Below, piece after piece: positions 1 to 7,272 of a DNA stretch of 64,000 bases (position 1 is the first letter of the stretch; every line of letters begins with the position of its first letter). The translations under genes were made by a program, and so were the position numbers. The stretch spans positions 62,001 to 126,000 of the forward strand of contig NZ_ADKM02000134.1 in NCBI RefSeq assembly GCF_000178155.2, read 5' to 3'. The DNA is from Hominimerdicola alba 8. GTDB taxonomy: Bacteria; Bacillota; Clostridia; Oscillospirales; Ruminococcaceae. The notes beneath the pieces are model-generated. The model saw only the letters and a program-made list of their open reading frames with translations. It made no database searches and was not told where the DNA came from.

Positions 1-1449
1 GAGATCTGTCGGTGTTACGCCCTGCGCCGAGCCTGAACTTTCGGTAAAGCCGATTATCGTGGTGTTGTCAAAGCCCGACATCAGCTTGGTTATGTGGTCG
101 GCGGCACTGACGGAATGGGCTGTCACCAGCACGATTATCCTGCCTTCGTCACCGAGAATATTTTCGCCGTCAAAAACTATATCGTGGTCGGTCTTCCACT
201 TGCCGCCGCCTTCACTTTTGTAGCAGTGAGAGGTGTCGTCCCAGTAGGCATCGGTCACGTAGTAGTGTTCACCCTCAGGGGCGAACAGCTGTGCTATCGC
301 CTTGACCATACTGCCCGAACCGCCGTTGTTCTCGCGAATATCAATTACTATATCACGAACGCCCTGTTCTTTCAGTGCAAGAATGTTCTCGCGTATCTCT
401 TTCTGCATGGCGGCATGGTCATCTTTTTCGGAAATGCTGTCAAATGACATGGTCTTTATGCGCAGGCAGGCGGTGGTGTCATTCAGCTTTGTGACAGTCA
501 TGTGTCCCACGTTAAGACCCTGATTGATAGTTTCATAAGCATCTTTACAGCGCGAATAGTAGTCATCGTTCAGCTTTGGCAGAGTTATGGTCTGCTGAAC
601 GCCGTCATCGTCGGTATAGACCAGTTCGGCGGTTTCGCCGCCTGTGCCTGCGGCGAAAAATCCCTCGTAGAACTTTGCGTTGTCCTCGTCGGCATAGTTC
701 TGCATCTCATAAAGTTCAGACTGCTTGTCGGCTTCGGCGGGGGAGATACCGTTCCAGCTGATGACGGGTGTGCCGTTGTGTATTCCTTTAGCTTTCAGGC
801 TGTCATCTACCTGCACCGCCGCGAAAGAACCGTCAGCCAGCTTTGTTATGACCAGCCCGTAGTCATTTCCGCCTGCACATTTTTTTGCGGCTTTGTTGGT
901 TTCTTCATCGGTGATGTAGTTTACATGCAGGTCATGGAACTCAGCGCAGAATTTCGCCCAGACTATCTCGTTGCGCACCTTGTCGTGGGCTTTTTCGGCT
1001 TCCTCGAACTGTGGGAGGTATTTGGCGTAGAGTGCGTCCCAGTCTATCTCTTTTTCTTCCGAAAGAACATAGTGGGCTTTCATTTTGTTGAAGCCGTTAT
1101 TGAAATTCTTCACCAGATCGGGGGTGCGGTAGCCGCCGACAAGGGTGCAGAGTGGAAGTGCTGTCAGCCCCAGCACAGCCGCCGTGACGGAAGCTATCTT
1201 TCGCGGCTTTTTTTCGGGCTTTGCAAGACCGATGACGAACACTGCTGCCGCGATATATGCGGGAAGCATCAGCTTTTCAAAGCCCGCGAGGTAGGTGAGT
1301 ATCGCGGTGAGAAAGGCGGGGACGAGCCAGCAGATGCGCCAGCGCGAACTCATGACCTTTTCGGCGTAGTTCGCCAGTGCCCAAAGCAGTACACTGCAAA
1401 GGGGCATAAGTGCGATGATGACAAGGTCGATATTTTTAATACTATCCAT
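1..1449 (-). CDS. Membrane-anchored S41 family peptidase (C-terminus off window)
   Basis: Reading the minus strand from the ATG at 1449 gives 483 codons that run off the left edge. The N-terminus has about three hydrophobic segments (residues 8-25, 37-75, 85-105), so the protease domain is probably outside the cell. After residue 300 the S41 core is visible: DIRENNGGSGSMVKAIAQLF, then VTAHSVSAADH, where the Ser is the likely nucleophile. The following IIGFTESSGSAQGV lacks the Lys usual in CtpA-type members, so it resembles the tricorn/IRBP-like S41 branch. It follows the two ABC permeases with a 12-nt gap and an AGGGGG ribosome site, so it belongs to that operon. Substrate unknown. Confidence 0.8.
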   Translation of the reverse strand, partial: MDSIKNIDLVIIALMPLCSVLLWALANYAEKVMSSRWRICWLVPAFLTAILTYLAGFEKLMLPAYIAAAVFVIGLAKPEKKPRKIASVTAAVLGLTALPLCTLVGGYRTPDLVKNFNNGFNKMKAHYVLSEEKEIDWDALYAKYLPQFEEAEKAHDKVRNEIVWAKFCAEFHDLHVNYITDEETNKAAKKCAGGNDYGLVITKLADGSFAAVQVDDSLKAKGIHNGTPVISWNGISPAEADKQSELYEMQNYADEDNAKFYEGFFAAGTGGETAELVYTDDDGVQQTITLPKLNDDYYSRCKDAYETINQGLNVGHMTVTKLNDTTACLRIKTMSFDSISEKDDHAAMQKEIRENILALKEQGVRDIVIDIRENNGGSGSMVKAIAQLFAPEGEHYYVTDAYWDDTSHCYKSEGGGKWKTDHDIVFDGENILGDEGRIIVLVTAHSVSAADHITKLMSGFDNTTIIGFTESSGSAQGVTPTDL

Positions 1450-1461
1450 TTTTTTGCCCCC

Positions 1462-2250
1462 TTATTCTATATCGTCTTTGTGGAAGTAGCTGTATGCCGC
1501 CCAGAGGTATGCCGCGCCTGCCGCCAGCGAAGAAATGATGATGCGTACAGCAAGTGCAGTGTCGATATTGGGGTCGTAGATGACCTGTGCATCACGTTCA
1601 AGCCCGAAAGTCGCCCAATAGTCGAAGTGCAGAAGGTTCTGTATGCTTGTGAATGCCAGCACTGCGCCTGTGGGGTCAGCCTGCGCGGGCAGAAGCGTAA
1701 GAATGCACATGTAGCCGTAGCAAGCCAGAAAAGCATAACCCGGACGTTTGATGATGTATGTCAGCAGTATGTAAAAGCATATCTGTCTGAAAAACGGGAA
1801 TGCCATCAGCAGTATGCGCGTAACTGCCGCGCTGACGGGTATGCTGTTGCCCCAGCCTGTCAGCAGGGAGTATAAAGTCAGCGGTAATACCATCATCAGA
1901 GATCCCAGCAGTATGTTGAAAACGACAGTGACCGTCACCCTCGCGACGAATGACTGCTTTCTCAGTCTGCCAGACATAAGTTCATAATTGGCAGTTTTGT
2001 CCTTGAAATCATCACCTGTGAAGAATGAAACGAAAAATCCCGAAAATCCCAGAAACAGCGTTGCGATCATGCCGCAGCGGGTGAAAAAGTCTGAGGCTGT
2101 CAGAAGCATTCCCTCGTCAAGGTCATCTGCGCCGTTGAGATATTCAGACACGCCGAAAAGCACCGCCAGCGCCAGACATGCGATAAGTACCCAGAAGTAA
2201 ACTCTTGTGCGCAGTATCTGGTATATCTGCGCCCTTATAAGGTCTTTCAT
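1462..2250 (-). CDS. ABC-2 type transporter permease, second subunit
   Basis: A 262-residue integral membrane protein with about six hydrophobic segments. It begins MKDLIRAQIYQILRTRVYFW, closely matching the start of the upstream permease (VIKAQIYQLSRSI), so the two are paralogues. Its start is 4 nt after the stop of that permease, showing translational coupling. Length, pairing and a neighbouring ATPase match the LanE/LanG-type permeases of lantibiotic immunity exporters, although other ABC-2 exporters look alike. The inferred role is to move a peptide or lipid-linked compound out of the membrane. No motif identifies the substrate. Confidence 0.8.
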   Translation of the reverse strand: MKDLIRAQIYQILRTRVYFWVLIACLALAVLFGVSEYLNGADDLDEGMLLTASDFFTRCGMIATLFLGFSGFFVSFFTGDDFKDKTANYELMSGRLRKQSFVARVTVTVVFNILLGSLMMVLPLTLYSLLTGWGNSIPVSAAVTRILLMAFPFFRQICFYILLTYIIKRPGYAFLACYGYMCILTLLPAQADPTGAVLAFTSIQNLLHFDYWATFGLERDAQVIYDPNIDTALAVRIIISSLAAGAAYLWAAYSYFHKDDIE

Positions 2251-2254
2251 GCGC

Positions 2255-3046
2255 TCACCCCATATCTTTCTTTCTGAATGCCAGATAGCCCAGCACCCCG
2301 AATATCACTATGCCCAGCATTCCTGCCGCCATGCCGTGTAAAGCGGTGGAAGTCCGGAGCAGGTCTTTTACTACCATTATATCTTTCTCTTCGGCAAAGC
2401 CGTAGCCGTAATTTTCAGGGCAGAGAAGTGTGGTCATATTGTAGAACGACATGCAGTACATGGGTATTATCTTGCCTGAGAACATCTCCTGAATTAACAA
2501 TGATAGTATCATTTCCAGAAATGTCAGCACATAACCCAGTGCGCACACCAATACGGGGCTTTTGAATATAAAGCTGACCATAGCGTAGAACATTGTAAGG
2601 CGCATTATGGGTAGAAGTGCCGATACCCAGCGCAGTATGACATCTGAAACGGGGACTGTGTAGCCCCAGCCGTATATGGCGCTGATGATAAGTGTCGGCA
2701 CAGCAAACAGTATCACTGTCAGCAGAGTGTTCACCAAAAGGCTGACAATGATCCTGCCGCAGTATACGTATATTCGCTTTGTGCCTGAAAGCATCTCATA
2801 GTTCATGGTCTTGTCTTTCATGTCGCCTGCGCATATTATGGCAGTGTAAAGCATCACGAACATCGGCAGGCATTCTGAATACATTTCAGCCGAATTTACG
2901 GCGAAACAGCTTCCGTTCAACTGTTCGCTGCCGAAGCCTTCTGCCGCAAAGAAAAGCACAAGTATCGCTGCGCTTACGATGAGTATGATATAGGTACTAA
3001 TGCTTCTTGACAGCTGATATATCTGCGCTTTTATCACGTTGAACAT
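2255..3046 (-). CDS. ABC-2 type transporter permease, first subunit
   Basis: About 263 residues from the ATG at 3046, which has an AGGTGA ribosome site at good spacing; ATG or GTG codons at 3052 and 3055 sit too close to that site. There are six predicted membrane segments, the first near residues 17-37. The start lies inside the 3' end of the ATPase gene (about 50 bp overlap), so the two are translationally coupled. Together with the second permease and the ATPase it should form one exporter of the LanFEG immunity or ABC-2 type. The specific substrate is unknown. Confidence 0.8.
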   Translation of the reverse strand: MFNVIKAQIYQLSRSISTYIILIVSAAILVLFFAAEGFGSEQLNGSCFAVNSAEMYSECLPMFVMLYTAIICAGDMKDKTMNYEMLSGTKRIYVYCGRIIVSLLVNTLLTVILFAVPTLIISAIYGWGYTVPVSDVILRWVSALLPIMRLTMFYAMVSFIFKSPVLVCALGYVLTFLEMILSLLIQEMFSGKIIPMYCMSFYNMTTLLCPENYGYGFAEEKDIMVVKDLLRTSTALHGMAAGMLGIVIFGVLGYLAFRKKDMG

Positions 3047-3959
3047 CGTCATCACCTACCAGTTTCATATAGTATTCTTCGAGATTTGCATCGTGCATGT
3101 GTATCTCGGTGGGTATGATATTATTCTCGAAAAGGGTCTTTGATATGAGCCTTATATCCTCTGTTTTTTCGTAGAGGTGAACCGAGCCGTCTTTCTGCAC
3201 AGTGAAGTCTTTCAGCCTCAGCTTGTTTTCAAGCACAGCAGGCATCAGCGAATTGTTGTCGGTGCTGATGCGTAAGTATTCGTGGCAGGTGCGTTTCAGG
3301 TCATCTGCGGATATATCCTGCACTATCTCGCCGTGACGAATGAAGAGATAATCGGTACACAGCAGAGAGAGTTCACTCAGCAGGTGAGAGGATATGAGTA
3401 TGGTAACATGCTCTTCGCGGTTGAGTTTCAGCAGAAGTTCGCGTATCTCAACGATGCCTTCGGGGTCAAGACCGTTCACGGGTTCGTCAAGCACCATTAT
3501 TTCGGGCTTTGTCAGCATAGCGCCCGCGATGCCCAGTCTTTGCTTCATGCCCAGTGAGAAATTCTTGACGACTTTTTTGCCTGTATCGGCAAGTCCCACC
3601 ATCTCAAGGACTTCCTTGATGCGCCACTTATCGGGCAGACCTTTTTGCAGGCGGAGTTTCTCCATGTTCTGCATGGCGGTCATATTCTGTTTTGCGTATG
3701 GCGTTTCTATCATAAAACTCATCCTGCTTCGCGAGTGTGCAAGACCTTTCTCATCGCGCTCACCGAATATCTCCATACTTCCTGAGGTGGGTATGGTCAG
3801 CCCGCCCAGCATTTTCATTATGGTTGTCTTGCCTGCGCCGTTTGGTCCAACAAGACCGCATATCATGCCCTTGCGTATCTTAAAGCTGACCTCCTTTACG
3901 ACTGTGTTTTTCATGTACTGTTTTGTCAGCGATGATGCTGTCATTATCGTATCAGACAT
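2997..3959 (-). CDS. ABC transporter ATP-binding protein (peptide-resistance type)
   Basis: 320 residues from the ATG at 3959, preceded by AAAGGAG; a longer reading frame exists upstream but has no ribosome site. Motifs: Walker A GLVGPNGAGKTT, signature FSLGMKQRLG, Walker B IMVLDEPVNGLDP and the H-loop ISSHLLSEL. The C-terminal ~100 residues form the extra domain common to BcrA/LanF-type drug- and lantibiotic-export ATPases. It powers the two permeases encoded next. A -10-like TATAAT lies about 40 bp upstream (complement of 4000-4005) with a poor -35, which suits activation by the response regulator encoded just upstream. That regulatory link is inference. Confidence 0.88.
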   Translation of the reverse strand: MSDTIMTASSLTKQYMKNTVVKEVSFKIRKGMICGLVGPNGAGKTTIMKMLGGLTIPTSGSMEIFGERDEKGLAHSRSRMSFMIETPYAKQNMTAMQNMEKLRLQKGLPDKWRIKEVLEMVGLADTGKKVVKNFSLGMKQRLGIAGAMLTKPEIMVLDEPVNGLDPEGIVEIRELLLKLNREEHVTILISSHLLSELSLLCTDYLFIRHGEIVQDISADDLKRTCHEYLRISTDNNSLMPAVLENKLRLKDFTVQKDGSVHLYEKTEDIRLISKTLFENNIIPTEIHMHDANLEEYYMKLVGDDDVQRDKSADISAVKKH

Positions 3960-4078
3960 TTTTGTTCGCTCCTTTCGGGTATCTGGAAATTTCCTTGATA
4001 TTATAGTAAAATACAAACATAAAGAATTTCTTAAATAAAATCAGTGTTTACAAAAAGTTCACAAATATATGGGCAACA

Positions 4079-4107
4079 AAAAAGCGGTCAGCCCGTACCG
4101 CTTTTTT
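4079..4107 (-). terminator. Terminator of the two-component operon
   Basis: Hairpin AAGCGGT...ACCGCTT with a run of T on the minus strand. It overlaps the stop codon of the histidine kinase gene and separates that pair from the ABC operon. A-rich on the left and T-rich on the right, it could work in both directions. Confidence 0.75.
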
Positions 4108-4990
4108 ATGTTCTGAATTTTATCGTGATGGTCAGCATATTGCCGCTGACATCGGCACTTACCTCGCCGCCCTGTTTTTCAGCCAGCAGTCTGACGATAT
4201 AAAGTCCCAGACCTGCACCGCCGCCGCCGCGTGCTTTATCTCCGCGATAGGTGCGCTCGAAAAGCCTTTCGGCAGAGATGTCCCCGCTGTGTACAGGGTT
4301 GGAAATGCTGACACTGCCGTTCTCGCTGAGTTTCAGCATGAAACTTTTGCGGGAGTATTTCAGTACATTCCCCAGCAGATTGCCCAGCATTCGTCTGACA
4401 AGCCCTTCATCAGCCTGCACGAAGACTGTCTTTGGCGGGAAGCTGATATCGGGTTCAAGTCCCGCTGAGGTGATAACGCCCTCGTTTTCGGCAATAAACT
4501 GCATCAGCAGGCGGGTCATATCCACCTTTTCGAGAGTGACCTCAGCGCGGTCGCTTTCAAGCACAGCAAGCTCAAAAAACTCATCTGTCATGGTTTTAAG
4601 CTGACCCGTCTTTTCGAGGCATATCTCGGCATAGCTTCGGCTTTTGGGGGAGAGGTCGGTGTCACGCAGGATAAGCTGTAGGTCGCCTTTGATGACTGCC
4701 ATCGGGGTGCGCAGGTCGTGCGCTATATCCGACACCGACTGTTTCAGAGCGAGTTCAGCCTGTTCAGCATCTATCTTTAGGCGGCGCTGATTGTCGATGG
4801 TATGGTTTATGGTGTTTGCAAGGTCATTTGCGTCCTTATCGAAAAGCTGTATAAGCAGAAGCCTGTCATAATCGGCATGGTTGGTGCGTTCAAGTCCCCG
4901 CGTCATATTGCGCAGCTGATGTTTCAGCGCCAGCAGGTAGCTGAGAAGTGCGATGCTGACAACTGACAGAATAACTATCGCCCAGACCAT
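4106..4990 (-). CDS. Sensor histidine kinase with one N-terminal membrane segment
   Basis: 294 residues. A single hydrophobic segment (residues 1-22) is followed directly by a linker and then the H-box SDIAHDLRTPMAVIKG with the phospho-acceptor at about His91. The N-box region is MLGNLLGNVLKYS and the G-box GGGGAGLGLYIV. There is no extracellular sensor domain, so signal input probably comes through the membrane or through the neighbouring transporter, as in many cell-envelope stress and peptide-sensing kinases. The start overlaps the stop of the response regulator gene by 1 nt. It probably controls the ABC/S41 operon; this is inferred from position only. Confidence 0.88.
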   Translation of the reverse strand: MVWAIVILSVVSIALLSYLLALKHQLRNMTRGLERTNHADYDRLLLIQLFDKDANDLANTINHTIDNQRRLKIDAEQAELALKQSVSDIAHDLRTPMAVIKGDLQLILRDTDLSPKSRSYAEICLEKTGQLKTMTDEFFELAVLESDRAEVTLEKVDMTRLLMQFIAENEGVITSAGLEPDISFPPKTVFVQADEGLVRRMLGNLLGNVLKYSRKSFMLKLSENGSVSISNPVHSGDISAERLFERTYRGDKARGGGGAGLGLYIVRLLAEKQGGEVSADVSGNMLTITIKFRT

Positions 4991-5670
4991 CAGCCTTCAC
5001 CTTTAAGGCGGTAGCCGATGCCCCATACCGTGTCGATGAAGTCGCGCCCGCCTGCTTTTTTCAGTTTGCTTCGCAGGTTGCTGACATGTACGTTTATGGT
5101 GTTGTCCTCATAGTAGTAGGTGTCGTTCCAGACGCTTTCATAGAGTTCTGCTTTGGTGTAAACTTTCTGCGGGTGTTCCATGAAAAGGCGCAGCAGCATC
5201 AGTTCTTTTGCGGTAAGTCTGACCGCTGTGCCGTCTAGCGTTACGGAGTTTTCGGTGTTGTTGAGGACTATCCCGCCTACTTCAAGGCTGTCAGAATGCT
5301 GACTGCCTGCCGTCCGCCTAAGGACGACTTCGATGCGCACCAGCACTTCATCAATGTCAAATGGCTTGATAATGTAGTCATCAGCCCCCAGCCGCAGGAC
5401 TTCCAGCTTTGTTTCCATCATCGACTTTGCAGAAATAACGATAACAGGTGTCTGCGAAGTTTCACGAATCTCAGCTATAAGGCGCTCACCGCTTTTGTAT
5501 GGCAGCATAAGATCCATCAGAACCAGATCAAAGTTTTCAGCTTTAAGCAGCCGTGAAGCCTCACTGCCGTCAAATGCCTGAACTGCTTCGTATCCGCTGT
5601 CGGTAAGCAGTCTGAAGAGTATGTTGTTTATCTCGCGGTCGTCTTCTATGACAGCTATTTTGTATTTCAT
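4990..5670 (-). CDS. OmpR-family response regulator
   Basis: 226 residues from the ATG at 5670, chosen because GGAG lies 6 nt upstream; the earlier ATG at 5676 abuts that site. The receiver domain has the acidic pair at Asp10/11, the phosphorylated Asp53 in LMDLMLP and Lys102 in IIKPFD. The C-terminal winged helix includes LTAKELMLLRLFMEHP and the OmpR-type recognition region NTINVHVSNLRSKLKK. It is the first gene of the operon with the kinase. The likely target is the ABC exporter downstream. Confidence 0.92.
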   Translation of the reverse strand: MKYKIAVIEDDREINNILFRLLTDSGYEAVQAFDGSEASRLLKAENFDLVLMDLMLPYKSGERLIAEIRETSQTPVIVISAKSMMETKLEVLRLGADDYIIKPFDIDEVLVRIEVVLRRTAGSQHSDSLEVGGIVLNNTENSVTLDGTAVRLTAKELMLLRLFMEHPQKVYTKAELYESVWNDTYYYEDNTINVHVSNLRSKLKKAGGRDFIDTVWGIGYRLKGEG

Positions 5671-5725
5671 TGTCATCTCCTGCCTTTCAGAAAGCATCAT
5701 ATATCAGATCATGTTCTCCGATGTT

Positions 5726-5828
5726 TATAGCAATCCGCCTTAAAATTCAGACAAAATCCAGTCACAAAATCCATATATCCGAGCTTTTGCGACTGGATTT
5801 TGTGAATTTAAATAGTTGGATTGCTATA
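5726..5828. repeat. 103-bp palindromic repeat, family A copy 1
   Basis: The ends are 11-bp inverted repeats (TATAGCAATCC / GGATTGCTATA). Inside are two 19-nt arms (5751-5769 and 5785-5803) complementary at 18 of 19 positions, around a 15-nt loop. The same 103-bp unit recurs at 19202 and 55671. It could be a palindromic MITE or REP-like element. It lies between the response regulator promoter region and the LRR-dockerin gene. Confidence 0.92.
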
Positions 5829-5906
5829 GTATAACATTTTTTTCGTGCCTTGTAAAGACCGCAAAAAAACTCCCGAATGTGGCAGCATTCGTGAGCGGGA
5901 GATGTG

Positions 5907-6083
5907 TTATTTTATGTGGTTATCCCGCTGATACATCACAAAAACAGCGGCTATACAAAATTTAAGGTGCTTGGCGTATATCTTTCCCCTGCCGCAGGCG
6001 GGGGAAGATATTGGGCGCTCAATTATCCTTTTGTTTACCGCGTTTTCAGTTGGTGTGCTAAAGGGATAGTCATATTATTTTAT
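5907..6083 (+). mobile_element. MITE-like element, family B copy 1, with 9-bp target duplications
   Basis: The element proper is 5916-6074 (159 bp). It starts GTGGTTATCCCGCTG and ends GGGATAGTCATA, with imperfect terminal inverted repeats. It is flanked by perfect TTATTTTAT direct repeats (5907-5915, 6075-6083), and the right copy covers the last codons and stop of the LRR-dockerin gene. An internal GC-rich hairpin (about 5977-6010) is absent from copy 2. No transposase is encoded; a 68-codon frame across it is judged spurious. Confidence 0.85.
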
Positions 6084-6992
6084 TTTTCTGATGCCTTTGA
6101 CATGTGCTGAAAGCAGCGATATGTCGGTGACATTGACATAGCTGTCCTTGTTGACATCTGCACGCCTTAAGCAAGCTGCTGAAAGCATCTTTATGCCTTT
6201 TACCTGTCCCGCAGCAAGCGAGATATCTGACACATTTATCCTGCCGTCGCCGTTGACATCGCCCTTTTTGTTTGTTTCGCCGTCGGTGGTGTCATCATCG
6301 GCGGGTACAGGGGTGGAGAATGTGGTGTCAGGTGTATCGGGGTCGAGTATCTCATAAGGGACAGACGAATTGACCGCATATATGTAAGCCTGCGAGTTCA
6401 TGAAACATTTCAGCTTGAAACCCTTTATATCCACGTACTCGGCGTTTTCGTCATCGCTTATGGTGAAGCCGAAGGCGGCTGTGCCTATCTCGCTGACACT
6501 GAATGGAAGAGTCACCGTTTTTAGTGAAGTACAGCCGAGGAATGCTTCGCTCTCAAATTCAATGCCGTTATCGGGTACTGTAAGTGATGATAGGGATGTG
6601 CAGTCAGCAAACGCAGCTTCGCGCACATATTTCAGCGAATCGGGCAGGACTACTTTTTTCAGCCCTGTGCATCCGCTGAATGCGCAGATGCCTATTTCCT
6701 TTACACCGTTCGGTATGGTCACGGAAGTTATGCCGTCAAGCATGGAGAAAGCATCATCTCCGATGGCTACGACTTTTGCGCCGCCTATCTTTGAGGGTAT
6801 CTCCAGTGCGCCATAGACTGCGTCACAGGCGGTTATCTTCACGCCGCCGCTGACTTTTTCATATGTGAATTTTCCGTAGTTTTCTGCCGATGCGGTGAAT
6901 GCGGTGTCAAGTCTGACTGTGGGTGTCACGGTATATCCACCGAAAACGAGTACCGCAGCCGCTGTGAAAGCTGCGAGTTTTTTATTCTTCAT
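6075..6992 (-). CDS. Secreted BspA-type leucine-rich repeat protein with C-terminal dockerin
   Basis: 305 residues. A signal peptide (about 1-36, ending near TASAEN) is followed by four or five LRR_5 units of the Treponema/BspA kind, seen as repeats such as IGDDAFSMLDGITSVTIP and ICAFSGCTGLKKVVLP (residues ~65-190). A linker rich in Thr, Asp and Pro leads to a type I dockerin (~243-303) with two Ca-binding loops, DVNGDGRINVSD and DVNKDSYVNVTD. It should be held on a cellulosome by a cohesin encoded elsewhere. No catalytic domain is visible, so adhesion or protein binding is the likely role. GAGG precedes the ATG. A family B element abuts the stop codon. Confidence 0.88.
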   Translation of the reverse strand: MKNKKLAAFTAAAVLVFGGYTVTPTVRLDTAFTASAENYGKFTYEKVSGGVKITACDAVYGALEIPSKIGGAKVVAIGDDAFSMLDGITSVTIPNGVKEIGICAFSGCTGLKKVVLPDSLKYVREAAFADCTSLSSLTVPDNGIEFESEAFLGCTSLKTVTLPFSVSEIGTAAFGFTISDDENAEYVDIKGFKLKCFMNSQAYIYAVNSSVPYEILDPDTPDTTFSTPVPADDDTTDGETNKKGDVNGDGRINVSDISLAAGQVKGIKMLSAACLRRADVNKDSYVNVTDISLLSAHVKGIRKIK

Positions 6993-7009
6993 TGAAAAGA
7001 CCTCACTTA

Positions 7010-7162
7010 TATTACAAATATGTGTTATCCCGCTGACATGCCATTTCTGACACTGTTTTATGAGCGGTCAGGATATTTGGCGGGAAGATATACGCCAACC
7101 ACTTTAAGTTCTGTAAACCGCTGTTTTTTGTGATGTGATAAAGGAATAAAATATATTACAAA
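7010..7162 (-). mobile_element. MITE-like element, family B copy 3 (inverted), with 9-bp target duplications
   Basis: The element proper is 7019-7153 (135 bp), in the opposite orientation to copies 1 and 2. Its minus-strand left part, CATCACAAAAAACAGCGG then GGCGTATATCTTCCCG, matches the inner left part of copy 1. TATTACAAA occurs perfectly at 7010-7018 and 7154-7162. It lies in the leader of the LRR-dockerin gene, just upstream of that gene's ribosome site. This is the most diverged copy. Confidence 0.78.
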
Positions 7163-7221
7163 ACGGATACAAGCTATATTATAACCGATATCCCGCCTTA
7201 TGTCAATTGCCGTAAAGACAA

Positions 7222-7258
7222 AAGAAAACCCGAAAACTTCGGAGTTTTCGGGTATTTT
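7222..7258 (-). terminator. Terminator of the GH30-dockerin gene
   Basis: Hairpin ACCCGAAAACT-TCGG-AGTTTTCGGGT with a stable UUCG-class loop at 7228-7253, followed on the minus strand by a T-rich tract. It lies 15 nt beyond the GH30 stop codon. Confidence 0.85.
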
Positions 7259-7272
7259 GGTCAAATATGGAG

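Noticed and set aside
502-1875. 457-codon plus-strand frame across the S41 and permease genes
   Set aside because: It is the antisense shadow of two genes with clear protein motifs; its translation is Cys/Val-rich with no domain and no ribosome site.
5904-6110. 68-codon frame with HHKNSGYTKFKVLGVYL, and a similar peptide at 7058-7276 on the minus strand
   Set aside because: The similarity comes from family B repeat DNA that both frames cross. The frames start in host DNA outside the element and end differently, so they are not conserved peptides.
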